In this document: in pieces, positions 8,919 to 16,821 of the stretch
Layout of the letters: each line of letters starts with the position of its first letter
Position numbering within the stretch: position 1 is the first letter of the stretch
Assembly (NCBI RefSeq): GCF_031458395.1
Contig: NZ_JAVDYJ010000001.1
Location: forward strand, 558,001-622,000
Reading direction: 5' to 3'
Length of the DNA stretch: 64,000 nucleotides
From: Enteractinococcus fodinae
Lineage (GTDB): Bacteria > Actinomycetota > Actinomycetes > Actinomycetales > Micrococcaceae
Program-made: the position numbers and the translations under genes
The notes under the pieces: generated by a model
The model's input: only the letters and a program-made list of their open reading frames with translations
Database searches by the model: none
Told to the model about the DNA's origin: nothing

Positions 8919-9500
8919 ATGAGCTTGGCTCAGTTGCCGTTACGTTTGACCACCGGTGCATTCGTATTGAACTCCGGTATCGGAAAGTTAAACCTCACCA
9001 CTGAGGAAGCCGAAGGCCTCCAGGAGATGGCCGCCAACGGGGTGCCCATGCTGGCTGATATGTCCCCTGAAGCGTTCCGTCGGTTCATTGCTGTCACCGA
9101 GATCGGTGTCGGTGCGATGCAGTTGATTCCAAAGGTTCCAGGTTGGCTGGCAGGTTCGGCGCTGAGCGCGTTTTCCGCTGGGCTGTTAAACATGTATCTC
9201 AACACCCCGGGTATGACCCAGGAAGATGGTGTCCGCCCCACCCAAGAGGGCACCTCGATTGCCAAAGACAGCTGGCTGCTGGGTGCTGGTGCCAGCATGA
9301 TTGTCGACTCATTGGTGAACACTTCCTCGCGTCGCAAGCGTGCGGCCAAACGCAAAGTTGCCAAAATCCAGCACGCCAAGGAACAAAAGGTCGAAGCGAT
9401 CCACTCGGCACGCGAGGATCAGCGCAAAGCCCTTCAAGAGGCCCGTCAGGCGGTGCTCCAAGAACGTAAGGCGGCCCGCAAGGCCCGCAAAGCGGCCTAA
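8919..9500 (+). CDS. DoxX-like small membrane protein
   Basis: A 193-residue protein started by the ATG at 8919 behind a GGAAGGAAG ribosome binding site. The N-terminal part (about 1-110) has short hydrophobic helices and a layout seen in actinobacterial DoxX-like proteins (LRLTTGAFVLNSGIGKLN). The C-terminal ~55 residues form a very basic Arg/Lys/Ala-rich helix (SSRRKRAAKRKVAKIQ onward), probably cytosolic and able to bind nucleic acid or acidic lipids. The function is unknown. It is convergent with the YihY gene. Confidence 0.6.
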   Translation: MSLAQLPLRLTTGAFVLNSGIGKLNLTTEEAEGLQEMAANGVPMLADMSPEAFRRFIAVTEIGVGAMQLIPKVPGWLAGSALSAFSAGLLNMYLNTPGMTQEDGVRPTQEGTSIAKDSWLLGAGASMIVDSLVNTSSRRKRAAKRKVAKIQHAKEQKVEAIHSAREDQRKALQEARQAVLQERKAARKARKAA

Positions 9501-9509
9501 CGTAGCGCT

Positions 9510-10760
9510 TTAGTTCGACACGTCGTCGTTGGTGCGGTCATGCACCGACGACGACGTTGTCGTGTGAAAAGGGGTGCCGGTTGATATTGGGTAATTGGGT
9601 TCCTTGACCGCCCACAGACCTTCGGCTTCGGTCAGTTGCGCGGTTTTGGTGAGGGTCACCGGCTGCCCGGTGTGATAATTTTCGACGACGATCTGCGAAA
9701 TGTGCCGTCGGTTCGCTGCTTCGGCATCGAGCTGCCGCAGCACCCAGGTGTGCTCGGTGGCTAACTGGAGCTCGTCGGAGGCCGCTAGACCTGAAGCCAA
9801 TTGCCGGGCACGCAACATCTCGGCGTCCCAGGCCGCCGCCGCGAGCATGACGATAAAAGCCAGCCACACCATCACGATCACATAGAGGATCCCGTTGACG
9901 GTGTTGAACAGCTGTTCAAATACGGCGATCCGTTCCAGCAACCAGCCGGTAAAGACAATCGCCGTGAACAACACAAGCACGGTAAAGGCCGCCCCGCCAC
10001 TGATGACGCGGTAGCGCGGCCGCTGCACGTTGGGCCCGCGATAAAATGCCTGGGACACTAAGAAAATGAGCACCGCTAGAATGAGCGGCCATTTCAACAC
10101 ATTCCACGTGGCGATTGTTTCTTGCGTGAAGCCCAGCATTTCGCCGAGCCGACGCGAAAAGTCACCGCCCAAGATAACCAATAGCAGCAGCGCCAGGGAT
10201 GCGAACATCAACACCAGCGTTTCCAGAAACACCACGAACCGGAAATAGATGAACGGTCGCCCTTCGCGTGTGTCATAAATCCGGTTCATCGCCCGGTGGA
10301 ACGCGGCCACCACGTTCGAAGCCGAGTAGAGCGAACCGATGAGGCCTAATGTTAACGCGGTCAGTCCGCCGGGGGTATCAATGAGACCGAATAAGGTTTC
10401 CACGACCCAGGTCTCCTCGACGGCGGGTAAGAGATCGTTGACGAGCCCGGCAAACGCCCAGATGGTCTCTTCAGTGAAATTCACCAGTGACACAATGGAT
10501 GTCAACGCGATCAGTGCCGGCAGGACCGACAACAGCAGATAAAACGTCATGGTCGCCGCAACATCCCAGACTTGCATGGCGATAGCGCGTTCCCACGTGC
10601 GCCGAATGACAAACCACAACGTTGGACGCGGGTGCTGGTAGGTCACGGTGGGACGGTCAGGGGTGAGTTTGGCTATCGCAGAACCGGCCACACTTTTCGG
10701 CCCCGACGGTCTCGTTGACGAAGGTTGCGAATCATGCGCATCGGCCGCGGAATCTGACAT
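9510..10760 (-). CDS. YihY/BrkB family inner-membrane protein
   Basis: A multi-spanning membrane protein of the YihY/virulence-factor-BrkB family. From the ATG at 10760 it has 416 residues: a polar N-terminus of ~65 residues, then about six membrane helices beginning near MTFYLLLSVLPALIAL. The characteristic element SLYSASNVVAAFHRAMNRIYD lies in the first half. The frame stays open upstream to 10982, but that extension runs over the divergent lipoprotein promoter and start and has no family resemblance. The molecular role of the family is not established. Confidence 0.85.
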   Translation of the reverse strand: MSDSAADAHDSQPSSTRPSGPKSVAGSAIAKLTPDRPTVTYQHPRPTLWFVIRRTWERAIAMQVWDVAATMTFYLLLSVLPALIALTSIVSLVNFTEETIWAFAGLVNDLLPAVEETWVVETLFGLIDTPGGLTALTLGLIGSLYSASNVVAAFHRAMNRIYDTREGRPFIYFRFVVFLETLVLMFASLALLLLVILGGDFSRRLGEMLGFTQETIATWNVLKWPLILAVLIFLVSQAFYRGPNVQRPRYRVISGGAAFTVLVLFTAIVFTGWLLERIAVFEQLFNTVNGILYVIVMVWLAFIVMLAAAAWDAEMLRARQLASGLAASDELQLATEHTWVLRQLDAEAANRRHISQIVVENYHTGQPVTLTKTAQLTEAEGLWAVKEPNYPISTGTPFHTTTSSSVHDRTNDDVSN

Positions 10761-10846
10761 GCCTTCGAGCTTATCCTGTGGTGAGGCACACGTAGTGTGT
10801 CTGAAGTTCCCGTCCTGCCGAAGACAGGCGGTATCGTGGAGGTGTG

Positions 10847-11671
10847 ATGTTTGTGAAACGCCAAGCGCTGCGGATTGCTGCCCTAACTGCCGTCGGCGGG
10901 ATGTTCCTTGCCGGCTGTACCTCGCAGGATGCCGATCAGCCGACCGAGACCCCAACGGACGAGGACGTCGCGACAGCGTCACCTACCGCCCCCGAGGTGG
11001 ATCTAGACCAGTATGCCGAAGCATTGGTGACCGACCGCGAACTGGTGGGGATCGCCCACGACCCACCCGTCGAAGGGTTTATTGACGACCCAGTTACCAT
11101 GTACCTGACGTTGAGCGAATTCAACCCCAGTGGCAGCTGCGCTCGGTTGTTGGAAGAATTGAACTCGTTCACCGCCCCCGCAGTTGGTGGTGTTGCGGCA
11201 AAATTTATGCGCGGGGCCCCTGCTGCTAACGACGGGGACGAAGATGAAACCCAATCCGGCGCAGCGGTCGAAACGATGATTTTTGAGACAGTCGAAGCGA
11301 TCGAACCGATGGCGATCTATCGTGACATTCCCAATGCCTGCGAGACGCTGAGCTCGACCGAGGTGGAGGGTGCGGAAGCCACCTTTACCAAGGTGCCGGG
11401 GTTAGACGCCATGCTGCTGGAGATTTCAGATGGCGAAGATGTCGAGTCCCTTGCGGTGGGCGGATCGTCGGTGAATGCACAATTTCACATGTACATGACC
11501 GCTGAACAAGTGACGTTAGAACAGGCCCAGGAAATGTTCGGCGCGCAGGCCGAAAAGCTGCAGCAAACATTCCAAGACCAAGTTGATGAGACTGCACCGT
11601 CCCCGACGGCGTCACCCACCGACGCAGCTACCTCCGCTGACCCTGAAGAACCCACCGACGACGCCAGCTAA
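10847..11671 (+). CDS. Putative lipoprotein of unknown function
   Basis: A secreted, lipid-anchored protein of 274 residues. A basic start and hydrophobic segment end in the lipobox FLAGC, with the acylated cysteine at residue 24 from the ATG at 10847. A GGAGG site lies at 10838-10842, close to several possible starts (GTG 10844, ATG 10847, GTG 10853). The mature part is acidic with no recognised domain, and it ends in a Pro/Thr/Ser/Asp-rich tail (about the last 30 residues). It is divergent from the YihY gene and upstream of clpB. Confidence 0.7.
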   Translation: MFVKRQALRIAALTAVGGMFLAGCTSQDADQPTETPTDEDVATASPTAPEVDLDQYAEALVTDRELVGIAHDPPVEGFIDDPVTMYLTLSEFNPSGSCARLLEELNSFTAPAVGGVAAKFMRGAPAANDGDEDETQSGAAVETMIFETVEAIEPMAIYRDIPNACETLSSTEVEGAEATFTKVPGLDAMLLEISDGEDVESLAVGGSSVNAQFHMYMTAEQVTLEQAQEMFGAQAEKLQQTFQDQVDETAPSPTASPTDAATSADPEEPTDDAS

Positions 11672-11731
11672 CCCCGTCGTCGTTGGCAAAATTTAGTACT
11701 GCGAAATCGGAATATTCCTCCCCCAAAAATA

Positions 11732-11760
11732 GTTGAGTTAAGTAGACTCAAGTTTAGATT
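11732..11760 (+). promoter_or_regulatory. clpB promoter with HAIR operator
   Basis: GTTGAGT-N7-ACTCAAG at 11732-11752 matches the HspR consensus at 13 of 14 positions. TTGAGT (11733-11738) can serve as the -35 element, followed after 16 bp by TAGATT (11755-11760) as the -10. HspR bound here would cover the promoter, which fits direct repression of clpB as known in Streptomyces. Confidence 0.85.
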
Positions 11761-11796
11761 GTGGAGTCCCGGTGTAACCGGGAGCAAGGAGTATGT

Positions 11797-14412
11797 ATGA
11801 AGGCGCAATTCACCACGAAATCTCAGGAGGCGTTATCGGCTGCGGCGATGAATGCCTCTACCGCTGGCAACCCGCAGATTGAACCCGCCCACATTCTCAA
11901 GGCGCTCATGGATCAGCGCGACTCGGTGGCCGTCGCCGTGCTCAAGGGCGCTTCGGTGGATCCTGAGGTCGTGTCGACCAAAGCTTCAAGCCAGATTGCC
12001 GCGTTACCCAAGGTTTCGGGCTCATCTGTTGCCGAAGCGCAACTGTCGCGTGCCGGTCTTGCCGTGATTTCGGCAGCGCAGACCCAAGCCCAGGAGAATC
12101 AAGACCAGTTCGTTTCGACTGAACACCTACTGTTAGGGCTGGCCGCGGATAGCGGTGAGACAGGTAAGGCCTTGCGTGATGCCGGCGCGACAGCTCAGGC
12201 GCTGACCGCTGCGATGAAGGCGATCCGGGGCGATACAAAGGTGACGTCCCAAGATCCCGAAGGGACCTTTCAGGCCCTGGAACAGTACGGCACCGATCTG
12301 ACCGAGGTGGCCGCATCCGGCAAACTCGATCCGGTCATCGGCCGTGACGCTGAGGTTCGGCGCGTCATCCAGGTGCTGTCTCGCCGGACGAAAAACAACC
12401 CGGTGCTGATCGGTGAGCCCGGTGTGGGCAAAACCGCCGTCGTTGAAGGACTGGCACAGCGCATGGTGGCCGGTGACGTCCCGGAGTCGCTGCGCGGTAA
12501 GCGCCTGGTGTCCCTGGACCTGGGTGCGATGGTTGCCGGTGCGAAATATCGTGGTGAATTTGAGGAACGTCTCAAGGCTGTCTTAGAAGAAATTGCCCGT
12601 GCCGACGGCGAGGTCGTGACCTTCATTGATGAGCTCCACACCGTCGTGGGTGCCGGGGCTGCCGAGGGGTCGATGGATGCGGGCAATATGCTCAAGCCCA
12701 TGCTAGCCCGCGGGGAATTGCGGCTGATCGGGGCCACCACGCTCGATGAGTATCGCGAGAATATTGAAAAAGATCCGGCTCTGGAACGGCGCTTCCAGCA
12801 GGTCTTCGTCGGTGAGCCCTCCGTCGCCGACACGATCGCTATCCTGCGCGGGCTGAAGGAACGCTACGAGGCCCACCACAAGGTCGCCATCGCCGACGCC
12901 GCTCTGGTCGCTGCCGCGAACTTGTCGAACCGGTATATTTCGGGCCGGCAGCTACCCGATAAGGCCATAGACCTCATGGACGAGGCGGCATCCCGGTTGC
13001 GCATGGAAATCGACTCGGCCCCTGAAGCCATCGATCAGTTGCGCCGTGCCGCTGACCGGTTGACCATGGAAGAGCTGGCGTTGGAAGGCGAAACTGATCC
13101 GGCATCTGTGGAACGTTTGGCAGCGCTGCGTGCCGAGCTGGCGGATACCAAAGAAGAGCTCGCTGCCATGACCGCCAAGTGGGAGGCCGAAAAAGCTTCG
13201 CTCAACAAAGCCGGGGATTTGCGTGTCCAGCTGGATGAGTTGCGTTCGGCTGCCGAAAAAGCTCAACGTGAAGGCGACCTGGCGGAGGCCTCGCGTATTC
13301 TCTATGGGGAAATCCCACAGGTCGAAAAGGACCTCGAAGCCGCCGAAGCGGCAGACTCGTCGGTGCCTGCCGACGAACCGCCTATGGTTTCAGAGCAGGT
13401 GTCAGCCTACGATATCGCCGAAGTCATTGAGGCTTGGACCGGGATACCCGCCGGGCGGATGCTGTCCAGTGAACAGGAAAAACTGTTGCAGATGGAAGAC
13501 CACATTGGTCAACGACTTATTGGCCAGCATCGTGCGGTGGAGTCGGTGGCTGATGCCGTTCGACGCTCCCGGGCGGGCGTATCCGATCCGAATCGACCCA
13601 TCGGGTCGTTCCTGTTCCTCGGGCCCACCGGGGTCGGGAAAACGGAGCTTGCCAAATCACTGGCTGACTTCTTATTCGATGACGAGCGCGCCATGGTTCG
13701 CATCGATATGTCGGAGTACTCGGAGAAACACTCGGTGGCCCGACTGGTTGGAGCACCTCCCGGTTATGTCGGGTACGACGAAGGCGGCCAGCTGACTGAA
13801 GCTGTGCGACGTCGTCCTTACTCAGTGGTGCTCCTCGATGAAGTCGAAAAAGCCCACCCGGAGGTCTTCGATATCTTGCTGCAAGTGCTCGATGACGGGC
13901 GCCTGACAGACGGACAGGGCCGAACCGTCGATTTCCGCAACACCATTTTGATTCTGACCTCAAACCTGGGGTCCGAGTTCTTGGTGGATGCAACACTGGA
14001 GCCAGCCGATAAGCACGCCCGGGTTGATGCTGCTGTTCGAGCCGCATTCAAACCCGAATTCCTCAACCGGTTAGACGACATGATTCATTTCGATCCGCTG
14101 ACCATCGCTGATTTGGTCAAGATCGTGGATCTACAGGTCGACCAGCTTGCCGAACGGTTGGCGGAGCGGCGCCTGAGTCTGGAGGTCACACCGACTGCCG
14201 CAGAGTGGCTGGCGCGCACGGGGCACGACCCAGCATATGGGGCACGTCCGTTGCGTCGCCTGATTCAGCGCGAAATTGGCGACACGTTGGCCAAAGAAAT
14301 CCTGGCCGGACGGGTTACTGACGGTGACACGGTGGTGGTTGACGCCGACGGTGAAGGCATTGAATTGACCACACGCACAAGTCAAACTCATGAAGCGGAC
14401 TCCGCCCTCTAA
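11797..14412 (+). CDS. clpB: ATP-dependent disaggregase ClpB (Hsp100)
   Basis: This hexameric AAA+ protein extracts polypeptides from aggregates together with DnaK. The ATG at 11797 follows an AAGGAG site and gives 871 residues, normal for ClpB. The order is Clp N domain, first ATPase (Walker A GEPGVGKT at 206-213), the middle coiled-coil domain (about 410-520), and second ATPase (Walker A GPTGVGKT at 609-616) with the usual C-terminal domain. There is no ClpP-binding IGF loop in evidence. It is a single gene under its own HAIR operator. Confidence 0.98.
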   Translation: MKAQFTTKSQEALSAAAMNASTAGNPQIEPAHILKALMDQRDSVAVAVLKGASVDPEVVSTKASSQIAALPKVSGSSVAEAQLSRAGLAVISAAQTQAQENQDQFVSTEHLLLGLAADSGETGKALRDAGATAQALTAAMKAIRGDTKVTSQDPEGTFQALEQYGTDLTEVAASGKLDPVIGRDAEVRRVIQVLSRRTKNNPVLIGEPGVGKTAVVEGLAQRMVAGDVPESLRGKRLVSLDLGAMVAGAKYRGEFEERLKAVLEEIARADGEVVTFIDELHTVVGAGAAEGSMDAGNMLKPMLARGELRLIGATTLDEYRENIEKDPALERRFQQVFVGEPSVADTIAILRGLKERYEAHHKVAIADAALVAAANLSNRYISGRQLPDKAIDLMDEAASRLRMEIDSAPEAIDQLRRAADRLTMEELALEGETDPASVERLAALRAELADTKEELAAMTAKWEAEKASLNKAGDLRVQLDELRSAAEKAQREGDLAEASRILYGEIPQVEKDLEAAEAADSSVPADEPPMVSEQVSAYDIAEVIEAWTGIPAGRMLSSEQEKLLQMEDHIGQRLIGQHRAVESVADAVRRSRAGVSDPNRPIGSFLFLGPTGVGKTELAKSLADFLFDDERAMVRIDMSEYSEKHSVARLVGAPPGYVGYDEGGQLTEAVRRRPYSVVLLDEVEKAHPEVFDILLQVLDDGRLTDGQGRTVDFRNTILILTSNLGSEFLVDATLEPADKHARVDAAVRAAFKPEFLNRLDDMIHFDPLTIADLVKIVDLQVDQLAERLAERRLSLEVTPTAAEWLARTGHDPAYGARPLRRLIQREIGDTLAKEILAGRVTDGDTVVVDADGEGIELTTRTSQTHEADSAL

Positions 14413-14457
14413 CTCGAAGCCCTACTAGGCGAACCTGATACGGCTGCGACCCCGAGA

Positions 14458-14494
14458 TGCATTGAGCCCAACCAGTTCGGTCGGGCTCAATGCA
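14458..14494 (+). terminator. Hairpin downstream of clpB, shared with the convergent gene
   Basis: A 12-bp perfect stem, TGCATTGAGCCC (14458-14469) with GGGCTCAATGCA (14483-14494), around a 13-nt loop, between two convergent stops. No T-run follows, so the efficiency is uncertain. Confidence 0.6.
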
Positions 14495-14520
14495 CCAGTC
14501 GGTCTAGACGTTTGGGTCAG

Positions 14521-15282
14521 CTAGGATTCATCATCCTCGGTCGTGTCTGGCGTTTCGGTGGGCGAAGCGTCATCGTCAGCATCGTTGTCCTCGGCTGCTT
14601 CTTCAGCAGTCTGGATCGGGTCGCGTTCCTGTTCTTCTTCGGAACGTTGATCGTCCACAGCGGGCTCTTCGACAAGTGAGGCGGAAAATGTTGTGTCATC
14701 GTTGGTCGACACAATGCAGTCAATGCGACGGTCGCCTTCGGTTTCCCAGGTGTATTCGGAAGGACGCGAAGTGTTGATGGAGTAGGTAGCTTGAGTGTTT
14801 TCAAGCAGCGGGATGTCGGCGCAGAAGGCCTCCGACGACTCTCGGAGCTCATCTTCGCCGGGATACGTCATGTTTTCCGAATACAGTCGACGTCCAATGA
14901 GCTGGGCGTTATGCGGCGTCGTGCAACCAACGATATCTGCGGGCTGACTGGCGTCTGAGTAGTTTGCTAGGCAATCGCCCGGCAGGAAGTTTTCGGGTGA
15001 AGCGTTCGTGGCGATCAAGCCATCGATTCCCGGTGAGGGGTTCCGCGTAGTGGTTTCCTCAGGAGTTTCGGCGCTGCCGTTATCGGAGGAGCTGAAGCTG
15101 TACACAAAAAAACCAACGATGGCCAGCACTACGATGAGGACAGAAAAGAAGATAATCCAGGAATTTCGTCGTGAACGCCGCTCCCGCTGTTGGCGGATCT
15201 CGCGTCGCGAGGGCGTGGCGGGGTCTTCAGCTGACAGCGGAGACTCATCGGCTGAGTTGGGCGGGTTGGCGGCTGGGCTCAT
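14521..15282 (-). CDS. Membrane-anchored protein with septum-formation domain
   Basis: A 253-residue protein with a cytosolic Arg-rich segment (RREIRQQRERRSRRN), one membrane helix (about residues 42-62) and an extracytoplasmic domain resembling the actinobacterial septum-formation family (GDCLAN, then VGCTTPHNAQLIG). Four cysteines in the external part could form disulphides. The last ~50 residues are almost wholly Asp/Glu/Thr/Ser. The family name comes from Streptomyces sporulation work; a role in division here is not shown. It is divergent from the DUF3073 gene. Confidence 0.65.
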   Translation of the reverse strand: MSPAANPPNSADESPLSAEDPATPSRREIRQQRERRSRRNSWIIFFSVLIVVLAIVGFFVYSFSSSDNGSAETPEETTTRNPSPGIDGLIATNASPENFLPGDCLANYSDASQPADIVGCTTPHNAQLIGRRLYSENMTYPGEDELRESSEAFCADIPLLENTQATYSINTSRPSEYTWETEGDRRIDCIVSTNDDTTFSASLVEEPAVDDQRSEEEQERDPIQTAEEAAEDNDADDDASPTETPDTTEDDES

Positions 15283-15552
15283 GCCGGTCCATCATCCTTC
15301 CTGACAGCAGTATTTATTCTCTCCGCAGGGGTCTCGTACGTGGGGAGTTCAGCGGAGCGGTGCTGGTTATTAGCTGATCTTAGAGTGAAAGCGCTAGTTA
15401 TACCAGAAACATTTTAGCCCTGGAGGGGCGAACTCTACTCAAACATGTTAACCTGGTAACTACGAACCATTACGAACAAGAGACCTCACCGGCAACACGA
15501 GCCTTACGTTGCCGCTTCTGAGGACCCAGAGACCGCGAAGGGGGTCACGCTC
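15283..15552. other. Intergenic region between two divergent genes
   Basis: About 270 bp hold the promoters of the septum-domain gene and the DUF3073 gene. The only structure I see is a 7-bp stem CGGCAAC (15490-15496) with GTTGCCG (15508-15514) in the probable DUF3073 leader. I do not recognise a riboswitch or a small gene. Confidence 0.4.
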
Positions 15553-15750
15553 ATGGGGCGCGGCCGTCAAAAGGCAAAGGCAACCCGTCAGGCACGGGAC
15601 ATGAAGTACTTCTCGCCAGCTACCGACTTGGCAGCACTTGAGCGAGAGCTAGCCGGAAAGAAACCCGACAGGGGACATGACCACGACTTCGCCGAATACG
15701 CGGAGAAATATAACGCCTACGACGAGTATGACGAGGACTCATCGTATTAG
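15553..15750 (+). CDS. DUF3073 family protein
   Basis: A 65-residue actinobacterial protein. The opening MGRGRQKAKATRQARDMKYFS is nearly family consensus; the middle carries basic and acidic patches and the end is rich in Asp, Glu and Tyr (EYAEKYNAYDEYDED). The function is unknown. In Mycobacterium the homologue (Rv0810c) lies next to purM, whereas here about 6 kb of other genes intervene. It ends in front of a strong hairpin terminator. Confidence 0.88.
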   Translation: MGRGRQKAKATRQARDMKYFSPATDLAALERELAGKKPDRGHDHDFAEYAEKYNAYDEYDEDSSY

Positions 15751-15787
15751 CGGGGTTTATCTCTTAGGGTTTCCTGAGATTTTTAAA

Positions 15788-15833
15788 AGATCGGTCCGGT
15801 CGGATGACGAGCTCATCTGACCGGCCGATCTCT
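15788..15833 (+). terminator. Strong hairpin terminator after DUF3073
   Basis: The left arm AGATCGGTCCGGTCGGATGA and the right arm TCATCTGACCGGCCGATCT pair over about 19 bp with one bulged T and one G-T pair, around a CGAGC loop. The first possible ATG of the following sirtuin frame (15804) lies inside the left arm. Confidence 0.75.
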
Positions 15834-16817
15834 TTCGATCGCTCAGCCTTTTCTGAAGAGCATCCAGCCTACGCAACGCATCAGGCTGCCATCCGCTCTG
15901 TGCAGCGAGTCGTCGGAAACTCAGCTCCCCCTCAAAATGTGCAAGTAGCCTCCACTGGCCTTGCCCAGCTGTTGACCCTGAAGCCTCTGATCTTGACGGG
16001 CGCGGGCATGTCAACAGATTCTGGTATCCCAGATTACCGCGGGCCCGAAGGCTCACTGCGGCATTCCCGTCCCATGACGTATCAAGAGTTCTTGCACGAC
16101 GACGCTGCTCGGCATCGCTATTGGGCCCGATCATTTGTTGGGTGGCGTCACATGCAGGAGGCCAGACCGCATCGCGGGCACGAAATTCTGGCCCGATGGA
16201 ACGCCAATGACAGAATTGCGGGCATCATCACCCAAAACGTCGATGGACTTCATCAAAGAACACAGCAAAAAGCAGATGCTCAGGTGAATCGCACCTCAAA
16301 GCAGCAGAGCCCAGTTATTGCATTGCACGGATCGATGGACGAGATCGAGTGTCTCGTCTGCGGGGTAAAAGAGGATCGTGAAGCGTTCGGGCACCGGCTC
16401 CACGAGGCCAACGCTGTCGTAGCCGAGCAGTGGCAAATGGAACACGCTGATATCAATCCCGACGGCGATGCTCGCATACCGCAGCGATGGGTTGATGACT
16501 TCATGATGGTCCGGTGTCTGAACTGTGGTTCAGATAAACTCAAACCTACCGTAGTGTATTTCGGCGAAATCGTTCCGAAACAACGCAAAATAGCCATCAA
16601 TGAGCTTCTATCAGAGGCCGGGGCATTGATTGTGGTTGGGTCATCTCTTGCGGTGATGAGTGGGTATCGAATTCTTTTGGATGCAAATCGGGCTCGGAAA
16701 CCGATAGGTATCATTAATCGTGGGCCGACCAGAGGCGAAGAACGTGCCACGTTTCGGTGGCGTACCGGTGTGAAGCAAGCCTTGGAATGGTTAGATGAAA
16801 CTATTGGTGAAGGATAG
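15804..16817 (+). CDS. Sir2 family NAD-dependent protein deacylase
   Basis: A sirtuin that removes acyl groups from lysines using NAD. The NAD motifs TGAGMSTDSGIPDYRG, TQNVDGLH and the catalytic HGS are present, with a four-cysteine zinc site (CLVC and CLNC). The open frame from ATG 15804 gives 337 residues, with ~60 before the first motif where relatives have about 20. Because that ATG lies inside the terminator hairpin, a later start such as GTG 15900 is likely. The gene sits in an accessory block before an HNH protein. Possible substrates include the AcsA encoded in this window. Confidence 0.85.
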   Translation: MTSSSDRPISFDRSAFSEEHPAYATHQAAIRSVQRVVGNSAPPQNVQVASTGLAQLLTLKPLILTGAGMSTDSGIPDYRGPEGSLRHSRPMTYQEFLHDDAARHRYWARSFVGWRHMQEARPHRGHEILARWNANDRIAGIITQNVDGLHQRTQQKADAQVNRTSKQQSPVIALHGSMDEIECLVCGVKEDREAFGHRLHEANAVVAEQWQMEHADINPDGDARIPQRWVDDFMMVRCLNCGSDKLKPTVVYFGEIVPKQRKIAINELLSEAGALIVVGSSLAVMSGYRILLDANRARKPIGIINRGPTRGEERATFRWRTGVKQALEWLDETIGEG

Positions 16818-16821
16818 GGCA

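Noticed and set aside
10761-10982. N-terminal extension of the YihY protein
   Set aside because: The extra 74 codons overlap the promoter and start of the divergent lipoprotein gene, have low-complexity Arg/Ser content and no family resemblance; ATG 10760 is preferred.
15490-15552. Riboswitch upstream of DUF3073
   Set aside because: Only one 7-bp stem is visible; I could not match it to any known riboswitch core.
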